Below, one piece after another: positions 17,029 through 25,169 of a stretch of DNA of 64,000 nucleotides. The translations under genes were made by a program, and so were the position numbers. Source of the DNA: Aeromicrobium sp. Root344 (lineage in GTDB: Bacteria > Actinomycetota > Actinomycetes > Propionibacteriales > Nocardioidaceae); NCBI RefSeq assembly GCF_001425755.1, contig NZ_LMDH01000001.1:1892335-1956334 (forward strand), given 5' to 3'. Each line of letters begins with the position of its first letter. Position 1 is the stretch's first letter. The notes beneath the pieces are model-generated. The model saw only the letters and a list, made by a program, of their open reading frames with translations, was not told where the DNA came from and made no database searches.

Positions 17029-18699
17029 TCAGTCGACGGTGATGACTGGCAAGGTGAGGGTCGCCGGGTGCTCGCCGCCCAGGAGCAGCTTCTGCTCAAC
17101 GGCGACCTTGATCCTTGCGCTCCACGGGGAATCCTCGGTCCCGGGATGCACCAGGAAGTAGGGGAAGTCGCTGGTCGCAATCTGCAGCTGCAGGCAATGG
17201 CCGGCCTGCAGACGGTAGGCATTGTCGTCGAGGAGAAGTCGGACGTCGGTGCCATAGGGCTCACTCAGCACGGCGCGGCCCCACGAGATCGGCCGGGTCG
17301 TGCCATCCGGATCGACGTCCTGCAGCTTCGCGAACACGTGCGTGCTCGTACTGGCGTACTCGAGCCGTACGTTGAGCTCTGGCTGGCCGGCGAAGTCGAG
17401 GGGCGCCTCGAGTGGTGCTGTACGGAAGGTGAGAACGTCGGCGCGCTCAGCAAGGTCCCGCTCGTCGGGATAGCCGGCGAGCAGGTACCAGAACGTCTCG
17501 ATGTCGGTGCTGGACGGCACCGGGTCGAGCGGGTCGTGGGTCCATGAGAGCGCGCTCGGCTCAGCGTCCGGGCCAATGGCGAGTTGGTGCGGGCCCGACC
17601 CGTCCTGCACGAGATGGAACGTGCTGGGAGAGGACGGCGGCGGCCATTCGGAGGAGTGTTGCCAGCCGACATGACCGAGGTGCCAGCGCGCCCGCGGCCG
17701 GGGAGTTGACGGGATCTGGCCCTTCACGTGCTCGTCGAAGAAGTCAGCCATCTCGCCGCACTCCTCGCGGATCTTGTCCATGAGGGTGTCGTCGTCGAGG
17801 TACGGGTTCTTGGCGTCGCCTGCGTCGACGTCCTCGAGCTTGAAGCCTCCGTGGTCAGCGGAGCCGACACGCAGGTAGTGCAAGTGGCGGCTGCCGGTCA
17901 GGCTGCGGAAGTGGCGCCAGTCCCGGAAGCCCTCGGGAGCCAGGCCAGGGTCGTAGTAGTTCTGCCAGTGCAGGATCGGCACGCTGGTCGTGTGCCATGG
18001 ATTGCGGTCGCCGTAAGGGTTGTTCCAGCCCTGGTGGTGCGTCCCTTCGATGAGCGCCTCGACGCCGACGGACGTTCCGAGCTGCTGTCGTGCCTGGTCG
18101 AGGAGGGCGAGGACGTCGGCGGAGCCCCAGTCGATGTCGATGAGGTAGCCGTCGTTGTTGGTCCAGATCTGGATCAAGTCCTGCAAGGAGATGTTTGCGG
18201 GGTTGTCGAGCGACCACCGCGATGCCACGTGGCGGGCGCCCATGTCGATCCCGGTGACCTGAGGGACGGCTGCCTTCAGCGCAGGGTGTCCGCTCGCGAC
18301 TGCGGCCCAGCACGTGAAGCCGTAGTAGGAGGCGCCCACCGCGCCGGCTGTTCCGTCCGACCATGCCTGCTGGGTGATCCATTCGAGGGTGTCCCGGCTG
18401 TCGGCGACATCGAGCGCGTAGGGGACCGTCGCGCCCTTGGACCGGAACTTTCCGCGGACGTCCTGAGCAACGAATGCGTAGCCGCGGCTGTTGAAGTACT
18501 CGGCCTCGAACCGCAGCCCGGTGTAGCGGCTGGACTTGTCGTATGGCGTCCGAACGATGATCGCCGGGAACGGTCCCTCGCCTTCAGGCAGGTACACATC
18601 CGTCGCGAGTTCGACCCCGTCCCGGGTCTGCACCATGAACTCCGTCGCGGCGGGAGACGGCTCCTCGGACCGCATTGTCTCGATGATCTCGAACGTCAT
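17029..18699 (-). CDS. CocE/NonD-family alpha/beta hydrolase
   Basis: A 556 aa serine hydrolase of the cocaine esterase / X-Pro dipeptidyl-peptidase family: an alpha/beta-hydrolase core followed by a C-terminal jelly-roll domain. The nucleophile elbow is GASYYGF (consensus GxSYxG). I place the start at ATG 18699 because the minus strand reads AGGAG then ATG at correct spacing and the protein then begins MTFEIIETMR; 51 further in-frame codons upstream run through the promoter. It faces away from FAD oxidase copy 2. Probably hydrolyses an ester or amide of the imported compound; cocaine-like substrates are known for the family but are not implied. Confidence 0.87.
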   Translation of the reverse strand: MTFEIIETMRSEEPSPAATEFMVQTRDGVELATDVYLPEGEGPFPAIIVRTPYDKSSRYTGLRFEAEYFNSRGYAFVAQDVRGKFRSKGATVPYALDVADSRDTLEWITQQAWSDGTAGAVGASYYGFTCWAAVASGHPALKAAVPQVTGIDMGARHVASRWSLDNPANISLQDLIQIWTNNDGYLIDIDWGSADVLALLDQARQQLGTSVGVEALIEGTHHQGWNNPYGDRNPWHTTSVPILHWQNYYDPGLAPEGFRDWRHFRSLTGSRHLHYLRVGSADHGGFKLEDVDAGDAKNPYLDDDTLMDKIREECGEMADFFDEHVKGQIPSTPRPRARWHLGHVGWQHSSEWPPPSSPSTFHLVQDGSGPHQLAIGPDAEPSALSWTHDPLDPVPSSTDIETFWYLLAGYPDERDLAERADVLTFRTAPLEAPLDFAGQPELNVRLEYASTSTHVFAKLQDVDPDGTTRPISWGRAVLSEPYGTDVRLLLDDNAYRLQAGHCLQLQIATSDFPYFLVHPGTEDSPWSARIKVAVEQKLLLGGEHPATLTLPVITVD

Positions 18700-18731
18700 C
18701 GGTAGCTCCTCGGACGGCGCGACAGCATTAA

Positions 18732-18771
18732 TACAACAAGTGTTACGCAAAACGCTGTGGCTCGCTAGTCT
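18732..18771. promoter_or_regulatory. Divergent promoter/operator between the CocE-type gene and FAD oxidase copy 2
   Basis: Forward: TTACGC (18743-18748), 17 bp, TAGTCT (18766-18771). The core GTTACGCAA (18742-18750) is preceded by TACAACA (18732-18738), as in the ligase 2 promoter. On the minus strand the same core gives TTGCGT, with a weak TGCTGT 17 bp further on, oriented towards the hydrolase gene. This mirrors the arrangement at 7089, so one regulator bound at the core could block both directions. Confidence 0.5.
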
Positions 18772-18843
18772 TTGTAAAACACCCGCGGTACTACCTGCTT
18801 TCATCATGCAGCTGACCGCCCAGGTTCTTGGAGGGACCCGCTT

Positions 18844-20256
18844 GTGAAGCACGAGACAGTATTCGAACGGCTACCGGCCAACTCGGCGGCCGTCGCGCAC
18901 GCGCTCGGAGCGGCGGCGCAGTCGGTGTACTGGCTGGACGGGATCCAGTCGGAGACCTACGAGCAACTGCGCGGCGAGACGCGTGCCGATCTGACGATCG
19001 TCGGCGGCGGCTACACCGGCTTGTGGACTGCGGTGCTGGCGAAGCGACGCAACCCAGCTCAGCGCGTAGTCCTGTTGGAGGCTGAGCAGATCGGCTGGGC
19101 AGCATCGGGTCGCAACGGCGGCTTCGCCGAAGCGAGCCTCACCCACGGCGAGGAGAACGGGCGATCCCGGTGGCCTGACGAGTACGAGACGCTGGATCGC
19201 CTGGGTCGCGACAACCTCGACGCCTTCGAGCTGGACCTCAAGGACTTGGGTCTTGACGCAGAGCTCGAGCGGACAGGCGGTTTGGCCGTGGCGTACGAGC
19301 CGCACCAGGTGCGCTGGCTTGAGGACGCGGATGACGGGGTCTGGCTTGATGAGCCGGCGGTGAAGGCGGAGATCAACAGCCCGATCTTCCTCGCCGGCCG
19401 GTGGAAGACCGATGACTGCGCTCTCGTCCATCCCGGCAAGCTGGCGAAAGAGCTGGCCCGGGCGGCAGCCGAGCTTGGCGTGGAGATCCATGAGCATTCT
19501 GGTGTCACCGGGCTCGAGTCGGCCCGTCCAGGTCCGGTCCGAGTGCGGACCGCCCGCGGGGCTGTCGTCAGCGACCGGGTTGCCCTGTGCACCAATGTCT
19601 TCCGACCTCTTCTGCGGCGTACCCGACTCATGACGGTGCCGGTGTATGACTACGTGCTGATGACGGAACCACTCACGTCCGAACAGATGGCCCAGGTTGG
19701 CTGGCGCAACCGCCAAGGCCTGACGGACCTGGCCAACCAGTTCCACTACTCGCGGCCGACCGCCGACAATCGGATTCTCTATGGCGGCTACGACGCGGTC
19801 TATCACGTCGGGCGCAGGGTGCGGTCGCAGTACGAGGATCGCCCGGTGACCTATGAGCGGCTCGCCTCGCACTTCCTGACCACGTTCCCGCAGCTCGAGG
19901 GCGTGCAGTTCAGTCACCGCTGGGCCGGCGCCGTCGACACCTCGACGCAGTTCTGCGCCTTCCATGGACTGGCCCGCCAAGGCCGCGTGGCGTACGCCTC
20001 GGGGTTCACCGGCCTTGGCGTGGGCGCCACCCGCTTCGCCGCCGAGGTGATGCTCGATCGTCTGGCCGGTCAGGCGACGCCGAGGACGCAGCTGGAGATG
20101 GTGCGCAAGAAGCCGCTGCCGTTCCCACCCGAACCACTCGCCAAGATCGGCATTGAGGCAACCAAATGGTCACTGGATCGCGCCGATCACCGCGAGGGCC
20201 GACGCAACTTCCTGTTGCGAACCCTGGATCGCCTGGGACTAGGGTTCGACTCGTGA
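18844..20256 (+). CDS. FAD-dependent oxidoreductase, DAO family (copy 2)
   Basis: A 470 aa flavoprotein of the glycine/D-amino-acid oxidase family. FAD motif IVGGGYTGLW, signature AASGRNGGF, and the C-terminal GFTGLGVGATRFAAEV contact are visible. It begins at GTG 18844 after GGAGGGA, and unlike copy 1 it has about 40 residues ahead of the FAD motif. The last codons overlap the next start (GTGA). Together with its cupin partner it repeats the FAD-oxidase theme of the first operon. Known relatives oxidise gamma-glutamyl-amines, sarcosine or taurine-like amines; the substrate here is not known. Confidence 0.88.
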   Translation: MKHETVFERLPANSAAVAHALGAAAQSVYWLDGIQSETYEQLRGETRADLTIVGGGYTGLWTAVLAKRRNPAQRVVLLEAEQIGWAASGRNGGFAEASLTHGEENGRSRWPDEYETLDRLGRDNLDAFELDLKDLGLDAELERTGGLAVAYEPHQVRWLEDADDGVWLDEPAVKAEINSPIFLAGRWKTDDCALVHPGKLAKELARAAAELGVEIHEHSGVTGLESARPGPVRVRTARGAVVSDRVALCTNVFRPLLRRTRLMTVPVYDYVLMTEPLTSEQMAQVGWRNRQGLTDLANQFHYSRPTADNRILYGGYDAVYHVGRRVRSQYEDRPVTYERLASHFLTTFPQLEGVQFSHRWAGAVDTSTQFCAFHGLARQGRVAYASGFTGLGVGATRFAAEVMLDRLAGQATPRTQLEMVRKKPLPFPPEPLAKIGIEATKWSLDRADHREGRRNFLLRTLDRLGLGFDS

Positions 20257-20624
20257 CATCGGATCGGGCATCGGCCGCCTTGCTGGTCGAGGACGCGCAG
20301 CAGCTAGCGCTGGAGCACTCAGCCTTGGATGCGGAGAACGTCGTGGCCGGCGACCCGACGACTGCGCTCGCTCCATTGCACTCCGATGAACGTGTCGAGG
20401 TGGGGATCTGGGAGATCACCTCCGGAGTGGCGACTGACATCGAGGTGGATGAGATATTCGTCGTCCTGTCTGGTCGCGGGAGGGTGGAGTTCGCGGACGG
20501 CTCGGCCATTCTCATGGCTCCTGGATCGGTCGTGCTCCTCAAGGTCGGAGATCGCACGACGTGGGTCATCTACGAGACTCTGCGAAAGGTCTATGTGGCT
20601 CTGCCACAAGTCGTCTCGACGTGA
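20253..20624 (+). CDS. Small cupin protein, DUF861-like (copy 2)
   Basis: A 123 aa single cupin domain. The start is GTG 20253, overlapping the oxidase stop, in place of an in-frame ATG far inside the oxidase gene. Segments VGIWEITSGVA, DEIFVVLSGRGRVEF and GSVVLLKVGDRTTWVIYETLRK match the same subfamily as copy 1 (12542-12895), where the equivalents are VGLWECDEGTF, CYIIQGEAVI and WTIHKQVRK. FAD oxidase plus this kind of cupin is a recurrent pair in amine catabolism clusters. Function is unproven; a product-binding or imine-handling role can only be guessed. Confidence 0.75.
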   Translation: MTSDRASAALLVEDAQQLALEHSALDAENVVAGDPTTALAPLHSDERVEVGIWEITSGVATDIEVDEIFVVLSGRGRVEFADGSAILMAPGSVVLLKVGDRTTWVIYETLRKVYVALPQVVST

Positions 20625-20676
20625 ATTCGAGGGGACTCGTCTGACGCGCTTGCTACTGACAAGCGGCTCAACGAAA

Positions 20677-20728
20677 TCCTGATGTCCCTTTGGGAATCAG
20701 GAGGACTTTGCCGGTGGCCCGGCAGTCC
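20677..20728. terminator. Two adjacent hairpins, probable terminator
   Basis: First hairpin 20677-20702: TCCTGAT pairs with ATCAGGA and TCCC with GGGA around a TTT loop, with one unpaired G. Second hairpin 20703-20728: GGAC with GTCC and TGCCGG with CCGGCA around TGGC, with a TT bulge. They begin 53 bp after the cupin stop and lie about 185 bp upstream of the next promoter, so they fit transcription termination better than a riboswitch. No U tract follows, which is common in actinomycete terminators. Confidence 0.5.
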
Positions 20729-20911
20729 TAGAGGGTCAGGTGCGCCTGCGTGGCCCGCGGCGAGCGGGAACGAAGGGCGCAGGGCACCGCTCTCGAAGTG
20801 GGGCGCGAGCGTGGGAAATGTCAACGCTGCACCCTCCGCTCGTCGATCCGGATCGGGCCCCCGACCGGATATGTATCTCGTCCGGTCGATCGGGGTAAAC
20901 GCGGCCCACCA

Positions 20912-20940
20912 TTGACAGAACTTGCCAATTGGATAATTCT
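20912..20940 (+). promoter_or_regulatory. Promoter with internal operator, amine dehydrogenase operon
   Basis: TTGACA (20912-20917) is followed 16 bp later by TAATTC (20934-20939), or 17 bp later by AATTCT. Between them lies AACTTGCCAATTGG (20919-20932), which resembles elements at 26032, 32368 and 38673. A protein bound there would lie exactly between -35 and -10. The ATG of the dehydrogenase is 53 bp further on. Confidence 0.65.
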
Positions 20941-20992
20941 GGACACCCGTGCATCGGCGTGCCCCCGCCGACCGTCCAAAGGTGTGATCCCC

Positions 20993-23146
20993 ATGGCCCG
21001 CGAATCCCGGTATGACGTTCTGTTCGACCCGATCCAGCTCGGTCCCAAGACGTTGCGGAACCGCTTCTGGCAGGTCCCGCACTGCAATGGCGCCGGCTCG
21101 GACCGGCCCGGGTTCCAGGCGGCATTCCGCGGCATGAAGGCCGAGGGGGGCTGGGGAGCGGTCTTCACCGAGATCTGCACGATCGCGCCCAGCAGCGACG
21201 TCATGCCCTGGGTCAGCTCAAAGCTGTGGGACGCGGGGGACGTCCGCAACCTGGCGCAGATGTGCGACGCCATCCAGGAGCACGATGCACTCGCCGGCGT
21301 CGAGCTCGTGCACTCAGGCGGGCTGGCGCACAACGCCGAGACGCGCGCCGGTGGACTGACGGTCTCGCAGCTGCCGAACGACATCAACCACATGGCCAAC
21401 GGCCGTGCGATGAGCAAGCGCGAGATTCGGGATCTCCGCCGGCTGCACGTCGACGGCTTCAAACGCGCGCGGGACGCGGGGTTCGACCTGTTGACCTTCT
21501 ACGCCGGCCTCGGGACGTTCCCGATCTTCTTCCTGTATCCCTTCTACAACCGCCGCACCGATGAGTACGGAGGCTCTTTCGAGAACCGGACGAGGTTCAC
21601 CCGCGAGGTGTTGGAGGACATTCGTTCGGAGATCGACGACTGTGCGATCGGGATGCGCTTCGTCATCGACACGCTCGAGGAGCCGTACGGCTACGGCGAT
21701 GGCGGCGTGAGGGCCCACGAGGAAGGCAAGGACTTCATCGCTGCCTTCGATGACCTGGTCGACTACTGGGACATCAACATCGGCACCTTGAACTGGGGAG
21801 AGGATGCCGGCTCCAGCCGGTTCTTCGACACGAACCACGAGGCGGAGTACACGCGCGTGGCCAAGGAGGTGGCGACCAAGCCGGTGATCAACGTTGGCCG
21901 ATTCACCGATCCCGACGTCATGGTCAACGTCATCAACTCAGGACAGTGCGACATCATCGGCGCTGCTCGGCCATCGATCGCCGATCCGTTCCTGCCCAAG
22001 AAGATCGAGCTGGGCCAGCTGGAGGACATCCGCGAGTGCATCGGCTGCAACGTGTGCGTCTCGCGGTGGGAGATGGGCGGCCCGCCGATCTGGTGCACCC
22101 AGAATGCGACCAGTGGCGAGGAGTACCGCCGTGGCTGGCACCCGGAGAAGTTCTCCGAAGCAGCCAACAAGCAGAAGCCCGTCCTGATCATCGGCGCCGG
22201 TCCGGCAGGCATGGAGGCCGCGACGGTTCTCGGCAAGCGCGGCTTCGATGCCGTGCACCTCGTGGACGCGTCGGCCGAGCTTGGTGGACACCTGACGTGG
22301 ATGACGACGATGCCCGGGCTGGCCGCCTGGCGACGCGTGACGGAGTACCGCGAACGGCAGATCAGCAAGCTCCCGAACGTCGAATTCATCCCGAACGTGA
22401 GCCTCGACGCCGCAGGTGCCTTGGACTACGGGGCGGAGATCATCATCAACGCGACGGGGTCTCGCTGGTCTGGGGACGGCATCAACGGATCACTCCACAA
22501 CACGATCGAAGGAGCGAACTCATCGATGCCGGAGGTCGCCACTCCGGAGCAGCTCGTCATCGAGGGCAAGCAGCTCGGCAGCCACGTGGCCGTGGTCGAC
22601 AGCGATGGCTATCACATGGGCTGCACGGTCGCGGAGTTCTTGGCTCTGCAGGGACGCAAGGTCACCTACATCACGCATTTCGACAACCTCGGCCCCTACC
22701 TGCGGAACACGCTTGAGGAGCAGCGCCTGTACCAGCGGCTCGTTGAGCTCGGCGTGGAAATCCTGTCCCAGCACGTGACCCTGTCGTTCGAGCCGGGCAA
22801 GGTCGGGCTGATCCACGCCTGGAGTGGCGCGGAACGCGTCGTCGAGGCCGATTCCATGGCGCTGGTGACGCATCGCTACTCCCATTGCGACGTGTACGAC
22901 CAACTGCTCGACGACGAAGACCGGCGAGTCGCCGCCGAGGTCAGCCAGCTCCATCTGGTGGGTGACGCGCACACTCCGGGCATGATCGCCCAAGCCGTGT
23001 TCTCCGGTCATCGCCTCGCGCGCGAGATCGATTCCCCGGATCCCGATACGCCGCTGCCGTTCATTCGTGAGCGACGCCTGCTGGCCAGCACAGAAGACGA
23101 CTTCCAGCTTGGTGCGAAAACGCTCCTGCCACTCCTCCCACTTTGA
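20993..23146 (+). CDS. Trimethylamine/dimethylamine dehydrogenase-like iron-sulphur flavoprotein
   Basis: A 717 aa N-demethylating dehydrogenase: an Old-Yellow-Enzyme-type FMN barrel, a 4Fe-4S site and C-terminal ADP/NAD-binding-like domains. Cys31 in QVPHCNGAG matches the residue that binds FMN covalently in trimethylamine dehydrogenase (TMADH), and CIGCNVCVSRWEMGG plus the later Cys carry the cluster. Trp268, Asp271 and the Trp in SRWE match active-site residues of TMADH. However, the position of TMADH Tyr60 is Ile61 and that of His172 is Leu173, so the pocket is different and the substrate is probably not trimethylamine. ATG 20993 gives the family N-terminus; AAAGG lies 10 bp upstream. It heads the one-carbon operon. 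Expected products are a demethylated amine and formaldehyde or methylene-folate, with electrons passed to an electron-transfer flavoprotein that is not in this window. Confidence 0.88.
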   Translation: MARESRYDVLFDPIQLGPKTLRNRFWQVPHCNGAGSDRPGFQAAFRGMKAEGGWGAVFTEICTIAPSSDVMPWVSSKLWDAGDVRNLAQMCDAIQEHDALAGVELVHSGGLAHNAETRAGGLTVSQLPNDINHMANGRAMSKREIRDLRRLHVDGFKRARDAGFDLLTFYAGLGTFPIFFLYPFYNRRTDEYGGSFENRTRFTREVLEDIRSEIDDCAIGMRFVIDTLEEPYGYGDGGVRAHEEGKDFIAAFDDLVDYWDINIGTLNWGEDAGSSRFFDTNHEAEYTRVAKEVATKPVINVGRFTDPDVMVNVINSGQCDIIGAARPSIADPFLPKKIELGQLEDIRECIGCNVCVSRWEMGGPPIWCTQNATSGEEYRRGWHPEKFSEAANKQKPVLIIGAGPAGMEAATVLGKRGFDAVHLVDASAELGGHLTWMTTMPGLAAWRRVTEYRERQISKLPNVEFIPNVSLDAAGALDYGAEIIINATGSRWSGDGINGSLHNTIEGANSSMPEVATPEQLVIEGKQLGSHVAVVDSDGYHMGCTVAEFLALQGRKVTYITHFDNLGPYLRNTLEEQRLYQRLVELGVEILSQHVTLSFEPGKVGLIHAWSGAERVVEADSMALVTHRYSHCDVYDQLLDDEDRRVAAEVSQLHLVGDAHTPGMIAQAVFSGHRLAREIDSPDPDTPLPFIRERRLLASTEDDFQLGAKTLLPLLPL

Positions 23147-23215
23147 CCGACGAGGTCTCCAATCGCAGCCGTCCAGATGGATGGATTGCCCCGACCCGCA
23201 CAACGAAGGACAGTC

Positions 23216-24322
23216 ATGCCGATCCCCCAAGGGCTCACACCCACACCGTTCTCATCCAGGTTTCCCAGCGATGTCGTCGAATGGATCGACATCTACGGCT
23301 TCGCGGTCCCGGCCTTCATCAGTGACCCGGCCGAGGAGTACACAGCGATTCGCAACCGGGTCGCAGCTCTCGAGTTCTCCATGTTGTACAAGTGGGATCT
23401 TCGCGGCCCGGGAGCCATCGACGCTGCGGATGCCGTGTTCTCCCGCAACGTACGCAAGCTGGGCGCCCGGCGGATCGCGTACGGCGTCGTGGTCGACGAG
23501 CACGGAATGATGGTCGACGACGTCACGGCTGTCGTGCTCGCGAACGACCACGTCCGGGTGATCGGCGGCAATCCGCAGACGGCGCGGATGCTCGAGGAGC
23601 GAGCGCCGACGGGGACGACGCTCGAAGAGGTGCGGGACACACTTGCGGTGCTGTCCCTCCAAGGTCCGCGAAGCAGAGAGGTGCTCGCGAAGCTGACGGC
23701 CGCCGATGTCTCCAACGACGCGTTCCCCTACTACACCTTCGTTCCCGACATGCAGGTCGCTGGGATCGAGGCGCATGTCAACCGCATGGGATTCACCGCC
23801 GAGCTCGGATACGAGATCATGGTCCCGGTCGACCGAGCAGAAGAGCTCTGGGACGCAGTCTTCGCTGCAGGCGCTGAGTTCGGCATCGCGTCGGCCTCCG
23901 CCGCCGCCCTCATGATGTGTCGTGTGGAGGCAGGGATGATCATGGGCGAGCTCGAGTACGACAGCACCGTCTCGCCGTTCGAATGCCGCATGGGCTGGGC
24001 GATCGACCTCGAAAAGGGCGACTTCGTCGGCAGAGACGCATTGCTCGCGGCGCGAGAAGCAGTCACGGGGCGCGTCGTCTCCTTGGCGTTCGACAGCGAC
24101 GTTGGCGACGTGGACGGGTCTCGGGTGACGATCGACGATCAGGACCTCGGCTTCGTGACGATGGGTGTGCCGTCTCCCGTGATGGGCGGCAACACGCTGG
24201 CATTGGCGCGGGTGCACAAGGGTGCGGCGAAGATCGGGACCAAGGTGGTCGTCGGAGGTCACACGGCGCTGGTTCACCGCACTCCGGCGTTCGATCCCGA
24301 TCGTCTTCGGGTCAGGAGCTGA
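23216..24322 (+). CDS. GcvT-like tetrahydrofolate-dependent aminomethyltransferase/demethylase
   Basis: A 368 aa folate-binding protein of the GcvT family, which also includes DmdA, and the C-terminal folate domain of sarcosine and dimethylglycine dehydrogenases. The MMVDDVTA segment provides the acidic residue equivalent to the GcvT catalytic Asp; NRMGFTAELGYEI and a GcvT C-terminal barrel follow. Start ATG 23216 follows GAAGGAC. It lies between the amine dehydrogenase and PurU/FolD, so it most likely loads the methyl or methylene group released by demethylation onto tetrahydrofolate. No GcvP or GcvH is nearby, which argues against glycine cleavage. Stand-alone GcvT-like genes beside flavoprotein demethylases are an established pattern. 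Confidence 0.85.
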   Translation: MPIPQGLTPTPFSSRFPSDVVEWIDIYGFAVPAFISDPAEEYTAIRNRVAALEFSMLYKWDLRGPGAIDAADAVFSRNVRKLGARRIAYGVVVDEHGMMVDDVTAVVLANDHVRVIGGNPQTARMLEERAPTGTTLEEVRDTLAVLSLQGPRSREVLAKLTAADVSNDAFPYYTFVPDMQVAGIEAHVNRMGFTAELGYEIMVPVDRAEELWDAVFAAGAEFGIASASAAALMMCRVEAGMIMGELEYDSTVSPFECRMGWAIDLEKGDFVGRDALLAAREAVTGRVVSLAFDSDVGDVDGSRVTIDDQDLGFVTMGVPSPVMGGNTLALARVHKGAAKIGTKVVVGGHTALVHRTPAFDPDRLRVRS

Positions 24323-24323
24323 C

Positions 24324-25169
24324 ATGGAGCGCTACGTCCTGACACTGCGGTGCGACGATCAGCCCGGCATCATCCGATCGGTCACCGAAGGGGTGTCGGC
24401 GATCGGTGGGAACATCGTCGAGAGCGCCCAGTTCTCTGACCTCGAGACGTCGCAATTCTGTCTCCGCATGACGATCGACACGTCGCTCGAACCGGGTGAG
24501 ACGGTGCGCGACACGATTGCGACCAGGGTGGCGCCACTGGACCCGATGATCTCCGTGCGGCCGGTGAGCAAGCGACGTCGTGTGTTGATCATGGTCTCGA
24601 AGTTCGACCACTGCCTGAACGATCTCCTCTACAGGTGGAGAACGGGTGAGCTGCTCGTCGACATACCCGCGGTTGTCTCGAACCACGAGGAGCTGCGATT
24701 GGAGGTCGAGGCTCATGGCATTCCGTTCATCCATGTGCCCGTCACCCGCGACACCAAGGTCGAGGCCGAGGCATCGATCCTTCGCCTCGTCGCGGACCTG
24801 GACGTTGATCTGGTGGTGCTGGCTCGCTACATGCAGATCTTGAGCGACGATCTCTGTCGCGCTCTTGCCGGGCGATGCATCAACATCCACCACTCCTTCT
24901 TGCCCGGTTTCAAGGGCGCGAAGCCCTACCACCAGGCGCACGAGCGCGGCGTCAAGCTCATCGGGGCAACAGCGCACTTCGTCACGGCGGACCTTGACGA
25001 AGGACCCATCATCGAGCAGGACGTCGTACGTGTGGGGCATCAGGAACCGGTCGAGGAGTTCGTCAGACGCGGTCGCGATGTGGAGCGCGTCGTCCTCTCG
25101 CGGGCAGTCCGCAACTTCTCTGAGGATCGCATCTTGCTGTTGGGACAGCGAACGGTCGTCTTCGCATGA
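24324..25169 (+). CDS. purU: Formyltetrahydrofolate deformylase
   Basis: A 281 aa enzyme hydrolysing 10-formyl-tetrahydrofolate to formate and tetrahydrofolate. The N-terminal ACT domain (about residues 1-80, beginning [13 protein letters not shown]) precedes the formyltransferase fold with [19 protein letters not shown] and the [18 protein letters not shown] region that supplies the catalytic Asp. ATG 24324 begins right after the GcvT-like stop; longer in-frame extensions lie inside that gene. The stop overlaps FolD's start as ATGA. In this operon it regenerates free folate when demethylation produces excess one-carbon units, the same role PurU plays in demethylation clusters of other bacteria. 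Confidence 0.93.
   Translation: MERYVLTLRCDDQPGIIRSVTEGVSAIGGNIVESAQFSDLETSQFCLRMTIDTSLEPGETVRDTIATRVAPLDPMISVRPVSKRRRVLIMVSKFDHCLNDLLYRWRTGELLVDIPAVVSNHEELRLEVEAHGIPFIHVPVTRDTKVEAEASILRLVADLDVDLVVLARYMQILSDDLCRALAGRCINIHHSFLPGFKGAKPYHQAHERGVKLIGATAHFVTADLDEGPIIEQDVVRVGHQEPVEEFVRRGRDVERVVLSRAVRNFSEDRILLLGQRTVVFA

Larger units (their letters stand above)
20625..20992. other. 368 bp intergenic region between the part A and part B gene sets
   Basis: No gene is supported here. It contains, in order, two adjacent strong hairpins (20677-20728), a GC-rich stretch without recognisable features (about 20730-20905), and the promoter/operator for the downstream amine-dehydrogenase operon (20912-20940). 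It separates genes with the GTTACGCAA-type promoter from genes with the AACTWKCCAATTGG-type promoter, so it may be a junction between two independently acquired modules. Confidence 0.6.

Noticed and set aside
20625..20992. Riboswitch (for example glycine type) ahead of the GcvT-containing operon
   Set aside because: The hairpins lie upstream of the promoter at 20912, so they would not be in that operon's leader. No glycine-riboswitch tandem core was recognised.
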